DNA of 7,290 nucleotides, taken from NCBI GenBank assembly GCA_009881125.1, contig WXFH01000230.1, positions 1-7,290 of the forward strand, read 5' to 3'. Under the pieces are notes generated by a model that saw nothing but the letters and a program-made list of their open reading frames with translations, had not been told where the DNA came from and did no database searches. This document shows, in pieces, positions 1 to 6,092 of the stretch (the first letter of the stretch is position 1; every line of letters starts with the position of its first letter). A program made the translations under genes and the position numbers. This stretch comes from Acidaminobacter sp. (lineage in GTDB: Bacteria; Bacillota_A; Clostridia; Peptostreptococcales; Acidaminobacteraceae).

Positions 1-48
1 GGAAAGGAGAGTGCTAACCAGGAGTTAGACTCTAATAGCCCAAGATAA
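1..48 (+). CDS. Possible C-terminal end of an upstream gene (partial)
   Basis: Frame 1 is open from the first base to a TAA at 46-48 and would encode 15 hydrophilic residues (GKESANQELDSNSPR). The other two plus frames stop within the first 30 bases. This fits the tail of a gene entering from the left, but 15 codons can be open by chance and no family can be recognised. The hairpin at 63-88 lies 14 bases after the stop, where a terminator for such a gene would be. Confidence 0.25.
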   Translation, partial: GKESANQELDSNSPR

Positions 49-49
49 A

Positions 50-88
50 TAGAAAAAATTAAAAGCCAGAGCGACGATGCTCTGGCTT
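50..88 (-). terminator. Rho-independent terminator of the LysR gene
   Basis: A perfect 10-bp stem, AAGCCAGAGC (63-72) with GCTCTGGCTT (79-88), encloses a 6-base loop. Read on the minus strand, the stem is followed by a T-rich tract (TTTTAATTTTTTC, complement of about 52-64). It therefore ends transcripts of the regulator, whose stop lies at 198. On the plus strand only TTGCAATTTG follows, so termination of a gene coming from the left is possible but weaker. Confidence 0.75.
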
Positions 89-101
89 GCAATTTGTAGA
101 T

Positions 102-124
102 AAAAAGTTTTCTGGCGACTTTTT
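102..124. other. Weak A/T inverted repeat downstream of the LysR gene
   Basis: AAAAAGT (102-108) pairs with ACTTTTT (118-124) across a 9-base loop, and more T residues follow to 126. It may be a minor secondary terminator, but the stem has only one G-C pair, so a role is uncertain. Confidence 0.25.
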
Positions 125-197
125 TTAAGTCATTCGGCAATAGATTATTTCTTGAATTATGGTCGATTGTGATCAGTTGTAAGTACCACAAATGTTA

Positions 198-1097
198 TTA
201 GATGTGATCTATGTTATACTGTTTGTTTGAGAATTCATCAAGAATAAAATTTATGAACGTCTCTGCTAATTTAAATTTCAAAAGTTCCTCTTTGTAAAGC
301 ATCACTGTTTTTTGTGTCATCATGTCACCATTTGGCCAAATGATAGGTGTAAAACATAGATTTCTTTTTCCTGTGGTATGTATTTTTGGAACTACCGTCC
401 AACCTAGACCATGTGAGGAGAGCTGTATGCAGGTTTCAATTGAGTTAACCCGAATAATTTTTGATGGTCTTTGTAATTTTACTGCTTCATCCCACCATTT
501 CAAGAACTCGGATTCTGATTTTGTAATGGTAGCGGAGTCATCCAGAATCCAAGACATGCTTGCCAAATCGGAGAACTCGAATGAATGATTTGTTATGATG
601 CCATAAGGCTCTTCAGTGAGAATATGCTTCTTTCCCGTCCACTCAATATCCCCACGCCTAATGATGATATCAATGTCTTCTCCGATTTTCTTTTCGGATA
701 GTTCCATTGTGCTGGCCCCGGTAAAAAATTCAATATTTGCATTGGGATATCGATCTTTAAAGGCCTTGATAATGGGCGCCATATTATATTTGGCAAATGT
801 TGTGCTGACGCCTAGCCTCAATGTGCCATCAAAGGCATCATCCATATCCACGAGATCTTGCTTAATCTGATTGAGCTGTGTGATCATATCTTTTGAATAT
901 TTCAAAAGATGCTCACCCTGTGGCGTGAAGATGACGCCGTTTGAATGTCTGAACAAGATCTTTGTATTGAACTCTTTTTCAAGTTTGTTGAGTCTATAGG
1001 TCAATGACGGTTGTGAGATGAATAATCTTTCGGCAGCTTTTGTGATACTGAGTTCCTCAGCAATAGTTTTAAGAATAATCCAATCATTGGAATTCAA
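198..1097 (-). CDS. LysR-family transcriptional regulator
   Basis: This 299-residue protein has the usual LysR-type length and plan. An N-terminal winged helix-turn-helix covers about residues 5-65, with the signature stretch SITKAAERLFISQPSLTYRL near 17-36 and the wing end FTPQGEHLL near 57-65. A linker helix follows, then a periplasmic-binding-protein-like effector domain from about 90 to 290 (GTLRLGVSTT opens it). The start is TTG at 1097-1095. An in-frame TAA lies directly upstream at 1100-1098 and no other start codon occurs near the N-terminus, so TTG is the only reasonable choice. A weak GGTGGTGAG ribosome site precedes it. The gene diverges from the carrier/amidohydrolase operon, the usual arrangement for a LysR regulator of its neighbour. 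It probably controls that operon in response to its substrate or product and may repress itself. The effector is unknown. The layout recalls abgR of E. coli, but orthology cannot be claimed. Confidence 0.93.
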   Translation of the reverse strand: MNSNDWIILKTIAEELSITKAAERLFISQPSLTYRLNKLEKEFNTKILFRHSNGVIFTPQGEHLLKYSKDMITQLNQIKQDLVDMDDAFDGTLRLGVSTTFAKYNMAPIIKAFKDRYPNANIEFFTGASTMELSEKKIGEDIDIIIRRGDIEWTGKKHILTEEPYGIITNHSFEFSDLASMSWILDDSATITKSESEFLKWWDEAVKLQRPSKIIRVNSIETCIQLSSHGLGWTVVPKIHTTGKRNLCFTPIIWPNGDMMTQKTVMLYKEELLKFKLAETFINFILDEFSNKQYNIDHI

Positions 1098-1126
1098 TTA
1101 TCTCACCACCAGATCTCATTTTTCTG

Positions 1127-1155
1127 ATCATACCTTCAATAAAAAACTAAGTCAA
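1127..1155 (-). promoter_or_regulatory. Sigma-70-type promoter of the LysR gene
   Basis: Read on the minus strand, TTGACT (1155-1150) and TATGAT (1132-1127) are separated by exactly 17 bp, each one or two mismatches from consensus. Transcription would begin near 1120, leaving a leader of about 23 bases before the TTG start at 1097. Confidence 0.65.
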
Positions 1156-1163
1156 ATAGCAAA

Positions 1164-1192
1164 TTGAAAAAGCCATAGAATTTTTCTATACC
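1164..1192 (+). promoter_or_regulatory. Candidate promoter of the carrier/amidohydrolase operon
   Basis: TTGAAA (1164-1169) and TATACC (1187-1192) are separated by 17 bp. The palindrome at 1175-1189 lies in the spacer and overlaps the -10, so a bound protein would block this promoter. An alternative is an activator-dependent promoter with a -10 at TATTAA (1233-1238) and a poor -35. It would start near 1245, placing the palindrome centre at about -63, the standard position for LysR activation. Confidence 0.45.
1175..1189. promoter_or_regulatory. LysR-type operator (ATAG-N7-CTAT, T-N11-A palindrome)
   Basis: ATAGAATTTTTCTAT is a perfect inverted repeat (ATAGAA/TTCTAT around TTT) and fits the T-N11-A rule for LysR-type recognition sites. 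It lies between the divergent starts, 78 bases from the regulator start and 104 bases from the carrier start. Related half sites are seen nearby (ATAG near 1156, CTAT at 1193), as expected for tetramer binding. Binding by the adjacent regulator is an inference. Confidence 0.6.
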
Positions 1193-1281
1193 CTATGATT
1201 TATTTTTGGTATTTCTAATTGTTAAGAATTTGTATTAATATTGGCATTGAAACCAGCGTACGATGGTTTTAAAAAAGTTTT

Positions 1282-1287
1282 GGGAGG
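1282..1287 (+). promoter_or_regulatory. Ribosome binding site that sets the carrier start
   Basis: GGGAGG at 1282-1287 lies 5 bases before ATG 1293. It lies inside the longer reading frame that begins at ATG 1263, and no ribosome site precedes 1263. Position 1293 is therefore the better start. Confidence 0.7.
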
Positions 1288-1292
1288 TTATT

Positions 1293-2735
1293 ATGTCAAC
1301 GGCATCGGTTAAAAAACAATCTCCGCGACTATCGGATAATCAAAAGAAAAAACTCTTCAAAGTACCTCATACATTTGTAATTATTTTATTTATCATATTG
1401 TTTGCAACACTCTTAACATGGTTTGTTCCTGCGGGTCAATTCGAGAGAATTGAAAATGCTTTAGGAATCAAAGTAGTCAATCCTGAGTCTTTTGAAATTA
1501 TCGAACAGGCACCTGTCAATCCGTTAAAGATACCAATGTACATACTAAATGGTTTAATTGATTCAGCAGACTTGTTTTTCCTGATTTTATTATCAGGCGG
1601 TGCTTTCAATGTTATAACATCAAGCGGAGCACTTCAGGCGGCGGTTGGAAAAGTAGCAAATAAATTTTCAACTAAAGAGTCGATATTCATTCCATTGCTG
1701 ACACTGTTATTTGGTTTGATCTGTACGACCCAGGGCGTGAATATGTTTATTGGTTTTGCACCGGTTACTGTAATGATCGCCAGGGCGATGGGCTTTGATT
1801 CAATTGTTGGTGTCGCAATCATTCTTCTTGGTGGTGCAGTTGGATTTTCAACCGGAACTTTAAATCCAAGTACAACGATTGTAGCCCAAAAGCTTGCTGA
1901 CCTTCCGCTTTATTCAGGGATTGAATACAGAGCATTCTGTTTTATCGTCTACATGGTTATTACAAATATATTTTTGATAAAGTATGCAAAATCGGTTAGA
2001 AAAAACCCTGAGCTTAGCCCAATGTACGATCTTGATCAATTAGACACTTCATTTAACAATCGTGATTTAAACTCTTTTGGCGAGATGAATTCGCGAAACT
2101 GGTTAGTAATGGGGACCTTAGTCGGCACTCTGGCCGTTATAGTTTATGGCGGCATAAAGCTTGACTGGGGATTGGTAGAAAGTTCTGCTGCATTCTTATG
2201 GCTTGGTGTCATAGCAGGCATTTTTGCCGGATTTGGTCCTTCAAAAATTGCAGGATGTTATGTGGATGGTGCAAAGAAGATGGTATCTGCAGCCATGATA
2301 ATTGGTTTGGCCAGAGCGGTTCCTGGTGTGTTATCGACAGGAAAGATCATCGATACAATTGTATTCGGGCTGGGTAACGTTTTAGCATCACTGCCTTATT
2401 TCGTGCAAGGGATCGCGATGTATATAGCAAACAATATCATCAATGTGTTTATTACCTCAGGCAGTGGTCAGGCTGCAGCAACCATGCCAATTATTATTCC
2501 GATTTCCGATATGGTGGGATTAACACGTCAGACATCAGTTTTAGCTTATAATTTTGGAGATGGATTCAGCAATTACATTTTGCCGACTTCTACAGCATTG
2601 ATGGGAATCCTGGGCGCAGCCAATATTCCGTATGACCGGTGGATGAAATTTATGTGGAAGATGTTTCTGATTTGGATCGTGACCGGTTCAGTCCTTGTCT
2701 TGATTGCTCAATTCATTAATCTGGGCCCTATGTAA
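1293..2735 (+). CDS. YfcC-family membrane carrier (DcuC/C4-dicarboxylate anaerobic carrier superfamily)
   Basis: This 480-residue polytopic inner-membrane protein has about a dozen hydrophobic segments. A short basic cytoplasmic N-terminus leads into the family's opening motif FKVPHT at 22-27 and VPAGQF at 45-50. A hydrophilic central loop (about 240-270) separates two halves. The second half carries the conserved TSGSGQAAATMPI stretch (about 388-400) and YNFGDGFSNYILPTS (about 419-433), typical of YfcC proteins. ATG 1293 was chosen over ATG 1263 because of the ribosome site at 1282-1287, and the extra ten residues do not look conserved. Related proteins are annotated as dicarboxylate or basic amino acid carriers, but few have been tested. 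The M20 amidohydrolase gene 30 bp downstream suggests uptake of a peptide-like or N-acyl amino acid substrate, or exchange of the cleavage product. That role is inferred from context. AbgT is a separate family with a similar genomic setting, and this sequence fits YfcC better. Confidence 0.88.
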   Translation: MSTASVKKQSPRLSDNQKKKLFKVPHTFVIILFIILFATLLTWFVPAGQFERIENALGIKVVNPESFEIIEQAPVNPLKIPMYILNGLIDSADLFFLILLSGGAFNVITSSGALQAAVGKVANKFSTKESIFIPLLTLLFGLICTTQGVNMFIGFAPVTVMIARAMGFDSIVGVAIILLGGAVGFSTGTLNPSTTIVAQKLADLPLYSGIEYRAFCFIVYMVITNIFLIKYAKSVRKNPELSPMYDLDQLDTSFNNRDLNSFGEMNSRNWLVMGTLVGTLAVIVYGGIKLDWGLVESSAAFLWLGVIAGIFAGFGPSKIAGCYVDGAKKMVSAAMIIGLARAVPGVLSTGKIIDTIVFGLGNVLASLPYFVQGIAMYIANNIINVFITSGSGQAAATMPIIIPISDMVGLTRQTSVLAYNFGDGFSNYILPTSTALMGILGAANIPYDRWMKFMWKMFLIWIVTGSVLVLIAQFINLGPM

Positions 2736-2755
2736 AGCATCAAAAACGTTAAGAT

Positions 2756-2760
2756 GGAGG
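2756..2760 (+). promoter_or_regulatory. Ribosome binding site that sets the amidohydrolase start
   Basis: GGAGG at 2756-2760 is 5 bases before ATG 2766. The upstream in-frame ATG at 2754 overlaps this site and has none of its own, so the protein starts at 2766. Confidence 0.75.
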
Positions 2761-2765
2761 TAATC

Positions 2766-3947
2766 ATGAAGGAGTTGCTTTTTTCAAGAATTGATCAGCA
2801 GCAAGAAGAGTTAGTGCAGATCGCTGATTACATTTTTGATCATCCGGAAATTGCATTTCAAGAAGAATTGGCATCAAAAAAACTAACTCACTTTCTTGAA
2901 GAAAGAGGTTTTAAAATTGAACTCGGGCTAGGTTCGCTGCCGACAGCATTTAAAGCTGTATATGAGAATGGTGTGGGTGGTCCTTCAATTGGTTTGTTGT
3001 GTGAATATGATGCCTTGGAGGGATTGGGTCACGCGTGTGGCCATCATATGCAAGGTCCCAGCATTATTGGTGCGGCAGCGGCCATTAAGGAACTTATTCA
3101 AGATAAACCTTATAAATTAGTCGTGTATGGTACCCCTGCTGAAGAAGGGGGCGGCGGCAAAATCATTATGCTTAAAGAAGAGAGTTTTAAAGACATTGAT
3201 TTAGCACTCATGATGCACGGCGGCCCGGCTACACAGACAGATATCAAGTCATTAGCAGCAGTGAGTTTAAAAGTGTCCTTCAAAGGAAAAAGCGCGCATG
3301 CAGCTTTAAAGCCGGAAATGGGTCGCAGTGCCTTCGATGCACTCTTGTTAACCTTTCAGGCAGTTGAGTTTCTGAGAGAACATGTCAAAGAGGACACAAG
3401 AATGCATTATACAGTAACAAATGCAGGCGGACCCAATAATGTCGTGCCTGAATATGCGGAAGGATCGTTTAGTTTAAGATCCTATAATTCAGCTTATCTT
3501 GATCATGTCGTTGAGCGGTTTGAAAACATTGTAAAGGGCGCTTCTTTAATGACGGAGACTGAATATAAGATTGAGACTGAAAAACGTCTTGAAAGCAAGG
3601 TCCCTGTCCATAAACTCAATGACCTGTTAATGAGAAATGCTGATCTAATTGACGCACCAACGCGAAAACCTTCCAGAGAAAAAACGGGTTCAACTGACTT
3701 CGGAAATGTGACCTATAACTTGCCTGGTGCATGTATTAGGGTAGCTTTTGTAGACGAAGACGCATCTTCACATTCTAAAGAGTTCGTTGAGAATGGTAAG
3801 TCTGAACGTGGTCACCAAGCTATCATTTCAGCAACCAAAATTCTGGCAGGGACTGTTTGTGATTTGATTCATACACCTCAAATGGTGGATGACATAAAAA
3901 ATGAATTTAAGGCTACAAAAGCCAAGATGGCTCAATGCAAAAATTGA
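2766..3947 (+). CDS. M20-family metallo-amidohydrolase/peptidase (ACY1L2/AbgB-like)
   Basis: This 393-residue cytoplasmic protein has the length of M20D enzymes, which hydrolyse amide bonds of dipeptides, N-acyl amino acids or p-aminobenzoyl-glutamate using two metal ions. Visible motifs in order: LCEYDALEGLGHACGHH (about 78-94) with metal-ligand candidates Cys91 and His93; PAEEGGGGK (124-132) with the catalytic Glu126/Glu127 pair; MMHGGP with His151; the dimerisation/lid stretch GKSAHAA (174-180) with His178; and a C-terminal SSHSKEF with His336. All expected catalytic elements are present and the frame is intact. The EYDALxGxGHACGH form is closest to the ACY1L2/PM20D2 branch rather than classical AbgB. 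The gene follows the carrier by 30 bp, is surely co-transcribed with it, and is followed by a strong terminator. The substrate cannot be read from sequence. The start was set by the GGAGG at 2756-2760. Confidence 0.9.
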   Translation: MKELLFSRIDQQQEELVQIADYIFDHPEIAFQEELASKKLTHFLEERGFKIELGLGSLPTAFKAVYENGVGGPSIGLLCEYDALEGLGHACGHHMQGPSIIGAAAAIKELIQDKPYKLVVYGTPAEEGGGGKIIMLKEESFKDIDLALMMHGGPATQTDIKSLAAVSLKVSFKGKSAHAALKPEMGRSAFDALLLTFQAVEFLREHVKEDTRMHYTVTNAGGPNNVVPEYAEGSFSLRSYNSAYLDHVVERFENIVKGASLMTETEYKIETEKRLESKVPVHKLNDLLMRNADLIDAPTRKPSREKTGSTDFGNVTYNLPGACIRVAFVDEDASSHSKEFVENGKSERGHQAIISATKILAGTVCDLIHTPQMVDDIKNEFKATKAKMAQCKN

Positions 3948-3981
3948 AGAAATAAGCCGTAATTATTGCCAACGTGATTCA

Positions 3982-4019
3982 AAAGGCCAGTACATAATGT
4001 GCTGGCTTTATTTTTTTTT
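3982..4019 (+). terminator. Rho-independent terminator of the carrier/amidohydrolase operon
   Basis: A long stem (AAAG-CCAGTACA, 3982-3994 with one bulged G, pairing with TGTGCTGGCTTT, 3998-4009) closes on a TAA loop. It is followed by nine T residues (4011-4019). It lies 34 bases after the amidohydrolase stop. Confidence 0.9.
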
Positions 4020-4050
4020 CAAATTGATAACTGATGACAATCATGTAAAA

Positions 4051-4056
4051 TATAAT
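4051..4056 (+). promoter_or_regulatory. Orphan -10 box TATAAT without a gene behind it
   Basis: A perfect TATAAT lies 32 bases past the operon terminator. The best -35 (TTGATA, 4024-4029) is 21 bp away, longer than usual. No reading frame follows for more than 400 bases, so it is either chance in AT-rich DNA or the promoter of an unrecognised RNA. Confidence 0.2.
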
Positions 4057-4149
4057 GTATTTGCACGTCCTGTATGACTCGACCATGCCTGCCCGTAAAT
4101 TCTGATATAGGTAGTTTAAATAGTTGGACTATATTACATCAGGAGAAAT

Positions 4150-4235
4150 AAAGGTTAGTCACATCCCAACAGGGTGTAGGTCAGCGCAATAACAGGGGAC
4201 TTGATAGACCAAAATTTTATCGTCCGCGTCCCCCT
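4150..4235. repeat. Dispersed-repeat remnant with GTCCGCGTCCCC core
   Basis: This GC-richer island in AT-rich DNA ends with CGTCCGCGTCCCCCT (4221-4235). Its 12-base core GTCCGCGTCCCC (4222-4233) recurs exactly at 7240-7251. Within it, AGGGGAC (4194-4200) can pair with GTCCCC(C)T (4228-4235), giving a hairpin with a loop of about 27 bases. Such short GC-rich repeats are often left by REP-like or transposase-associated elements. No transposase gene is present and the element type is not established. The left boundary is approximate. Confidence 0.4.
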
Positions 4236-4258
4236 AATTTGAGAAGTTAATTAAGCTA

Positions 4259-4287
4259 TTGAATGTAATACTAATTAGTGATAAAAT
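4259..4287 (+). promoter_or_regulatory. Promoter-like site with palindromic operator, copy 1
   Basis: TTGAAT (4259-4264) and TAAAAT (4282-4287) are 17 bp apart. The 10-bp palindrome ACTAATTAGT (4270-4279) lies in the spacer and ends 2 bases before the -10. No gene follows directly; the methyltransferase start is about 195 bases on. Position in the spacer suggests repressor binding. Confidence 0.4.
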
Positions 4288-4377
4288 AACATAAAATGAC
4301 GTAACAAAGAATTTAATAGGATATATGTAATCTTATAATAGTATTCACGTGGCCTGCTAGAAACAAGAGAAATTTTT

Positions 4378-4408
4378 TTGCGCATATATTACTAATTAGT
4401 TGTAATAT
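4378..4408 (+). promoter_or_regulatory. Promoter-like site with palindromic operator, copy 2
   Basis: TTGCGC (4378-4383) and TAATAT (4403-4408) are separated by 19 bp. The same palindrome ACTAATTAGT (4391-4400) lies in the spacer, again ending 2 bases before the -10. This is the nearest promoter candidate for the methyltransferase gene, with a leader of about 70 bases. The 19-bp spacer is longer than optimal, which could mean an activator is needed. Confidence 0.4.
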
Positions 4409-4482
4409 GAAACTCAATTCTATTTTACAATACATCACACAAGAAACAACCATTCACACCTTGATAAGGCAGGGGATTGTCA

Positions 4483-5079
4483 TTGACGCGACACTCTAAA
4501 AATCACATGGGCTTTCAATGGCTCATCGACCAATTGCCCCCCAAAAGACCACTAAGGCTTCTGGATGTCGGCTGCAGTGTCTGTTTTGAAGGCGAAGCGC
4601 TTAACAAAGCAGGCATTGAATTCACCGGCATTGATCAGGACGAAGGCTCAACTAAATTAGCTCGATCCAGGTTTCCGGACAATAACTTTATCTGTATGGA
4701 TGCCTTGCGATTCGATCCTGAAAATGAGGCCTCCTACGACGTCTTGTTATTCAGACGCCCTGATCTTTCGGTTCAACCTGATCAATGGCAGCGCATCCTA
4801 AATAGAAGTGTTAGATGGCTCGTGACAGGTGGAAAAATCTTTGTCACAGCACCTGGCAAGATTGAGGCCTCAATTGCCCAATACATGCTGACTCATGCGG
4901 GCTATGTTGAGATAACTATTGAGAATACTGAAAATGAAGAGGAGAGCATAGTTATGACTGCCAGAACTGATGAACAAAAAATAAAAGAAGAAAATATCCC
5001 TCAACTGCCCAAAGGCGTGATTCTCTGGCAAGACGAACCGGCGCCAATGTGCGACTTCACTACGGGACTTTGCGATTAG
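4483..5079 (+). CDS. Small class I SAM-dependent methyltransferase-like protein
   Basis: This protein of about 198 residues follows the Rossmann methyltransferase order. Strand 1 with motif I is RLLDVGCSVCFEG (about 25-37), the acidic end of strand 2 is GIDQDEG (about 49-55), then FICMDALRFD (about 69-78), a motif IV-like YDVLLFRRPDL (about 85-95), and GGKIFVTAPG (about 116-125). Motif I is unusual: the canonical second and third glycines of DxGxGxG are Ser and Cys, giving a Cys-x2-Cys (C31, C34). The C-terminus carries another cysteine pair (C190, C197) in MCDFTTGLCD. SAM binding is therefore likely but not certain, and the substrate is unknown. The start is TTG 4483, seven bases after AGGGG (4471-4475). 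TTG 4477 is in frame but too close to that site, and ATG 4507 has none. The thiol oxidoreductase gene follows 104 bases on, so co-transcription is possible. Confidence 0.65.
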   Translation: MTRHSKNHMGFQWLIDQLPPKRPLRLLDVGCSVCFEGEALNKAGIEFTGIDQDEGSTKLARSRFPDNNFICMDALRFDPENEASYDVLLFRRPDLSVQPDQWQRILNRSVRWLVTGGKIFVTAPGKIEASIAQYMLTHAGYVEITIENTENEEESIVMTARTDEQKIKEENIPQLPKGVILWQDEPAPMCDFTTGLCD

Positions 5080-5085
5080 AGGATT

Positions 5086-5163
5086 GTGGGGATGAGTGAC
5101 CATCGGCAAACTTATCACTGAAGAAAAACACGCAGCTGCTTGAACCCCACTGGGCCAGTCTGC
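5086..5163 (+). promoter_or_regulatory. Potentially structured leader before the DsbA-like gene
   Basis: In the 104-base gap between genes, GTGGGG (5086-5091) can pair with CCCCAC (5145-5150), enclosing AGTGA (5095-5099) with TCACT (5115-5119). A small GGC/GCC hairpin (about 5153-5163) comes shortly before the ribosome site at 5171. The stems are short and no known riboswitch class is recognised. Confidence 0.2.
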
Positions 5164-5183
5164 CAAACAAGGAGAGAGAACTA

Positions 5184-6065
5184 ATGAATAATCCAAAAGT
5201 TAAAATATTATACTTCACAGATCCCTACTGCTCATGGTGCTGGGCTACGGATCCGATGTTGTTTACTCTAAAAGAACATTACGGTGACCAGATTGAGATC
5301 CAGCATGTCATGGGTGGTCTGGTCAAGGATATGTCCACGTTCTCGGACGGACACAACCACATCAGCACAGCGTCAGCGGTTTTGCCGCATTGGCGTATGG
5401 TATCAGAGCGCAGCGGGCAGCCCATTGATGAGAACCTGTGGCTGGAGATTGAAAATTATCCGCACTTTTCAACATGGCCAGCCAACGTCGCCGCAAAAGC
5501 CGCCGGTTTTCAGGGAAAGGAAATTGGCGAACAGTTCCTTCGCAGAATCAGGCGCGCGGCGCTTACGGAACGCAAGATTGTTTCACATGAAGAGGTTTTG
5601 CTGGAGCTTGTCAAGGACGTTGAGGGTATGGATCTGGTACAATTTAAGAATGATTTGAACAGCCCGAAGGCACAACAAGCCTTTCAGGACGATTTGGACC
5701 TATGCCGGACTTATGGCGTCACAGGTTTTCCTTCAATGTTGTTCTACACTGAAAATACGGCAGCGCTGGAAGCGTCAGCGTCGGCAGAGGCTGCGGAGAC
5801 GCCTCTGGCCTATCTGCTGAACGGCTACAAGACCATGCGTTCCTATGAAAAAGCGCTGAAACTGTTGTCGCCTGAGATTCAGAAGCGCGCGCCAAAATCT
5901 GTTGAAACGCTATTGACCTCTTATGGTCCACTAACCACGCGTGAGTTCGCTGAGATCTATGAAACAGAAATGTCTGAGATGGAAACCATCCTTCAAGAAC
6001 AGTCAAATGCTGGAAAGATAAGCGCCGAAGCACTTCGAGGCGGAACGCTGTGGTTTCTAAAATAA
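5184..6065 (+). CDS. DsbA-family thiol-disulfide oxidoreductase (FrnE/SpxH-like)
   Basis: This 293-residue protein has a thioredoxin-fold domain with a helical insertion, as in DsbA/FrnE/SpxH proteins. Strand KILYFTDPYC leads to the redox motif Cys16-Ser-Trp-Cys19-Trp. The helical insertion covers about 50-165, and GFPSMLFY (181-188) supplies the cis-proline loop (Pro183). There is no signal peptide, so it acts in the cytoplasm, as FrnE and SpxH do. After an Ala/Ser/Glu-rich linker (about 192-206), the last 60 residues (about 235-293) look like a small winged-helix unit. This would fit an adaptor role, since SpxH delivers the regulator Spx to ClpXP, but that assignment is inference; a general cytoplasmic dithiol isomerase is equally possible. 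The ATG at 5184 is preceded by AAGGAGAGAG (about 5169-5178). The gene lies between the methyltransferase and pirin genes with gaps of 104 and about 150 bases, suggesting a loose redox-related group. Confidence 0.85.
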   Translation: MNNPKVKILYFTDPYCSWCWATDPMLFTLKEHYGDQIEIQHVMGGLVKDMSTFSDGHNHISTASAVLPHWRMVSERSGQPIDENLWLEIENYPHFSTWPANVAAKAAGFQGKEIGEQFLRRIRRAALTERKIVSHEEVLLELVKDVEGMDLVQFKNDLNSPKAQQAFQDDLDLCRTYGVTGFPSMLFYTENTAALEASASAEAAETPLAYLLNGYKTMRSYEKALKLLSPEIQKRAPKSVETLLTSYGPLTTREFAEIYETEMSEMETILQEQSNAGKISAEALRGGTLWFLK

Positions 6066-6092
6066 AGACAGCATTAAAGCATCTTTTACTGA

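Larger units (their letters stand above)
4020..4482. other. Long AT-rich intergenic region with regulatory and repeat signals
   Basis: No plausible protein gene was found on either strand; start codons such as ATG near 4304 run into stops at once. The region holds an orphan -10 consensus TATAAT (4051-4056), a repeat-like segment at about 4150-4235, and two promoter-like sites each containing the palindrome TACTAATTAGT. One 60-base line counted by hand (4321-4380) is 28% GC. Such a gap between a terminator and the next gene suggests a recombination joint or a control region. Confidence 0.6.

Noticed and set aside
1263..1292. Extra ten N-terminal residues of the carrier
   Set aside because: The strong ribosome site lies within this segment and none precedes ATG 1263, so the start was moved to 1293.
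4378..4408. MerR-type promoter (19-bp spacer with a palindrome)
   Set aside because: The geometry fits copy 2, but copy 1 of the same palindrome has a normal 17-bp spacer and the palindrome is short. No MerR-family gene is nearby, so the family assignment is not supported.
5096..5143. 15-codon GTG open frame (GKLITEEKHAAA end) in the gap before the oxidoreductase gene
   Set aside because: It has a GGGG run at a workable distance, but it is very short, has a rare start and matches no known leader peptide. Read-through of its TGA as selenocysteine was considered, but there is no supporting hairpin of known type.
4870..5196. Minus-strand 108-codon open frame opposite the methyltransferase end
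   Set aside because: It overlaps the methyltransferase and the start of the oxidoreductase gene. Its protein has no recognisable motif, and no promoter or ribosome site serves it.
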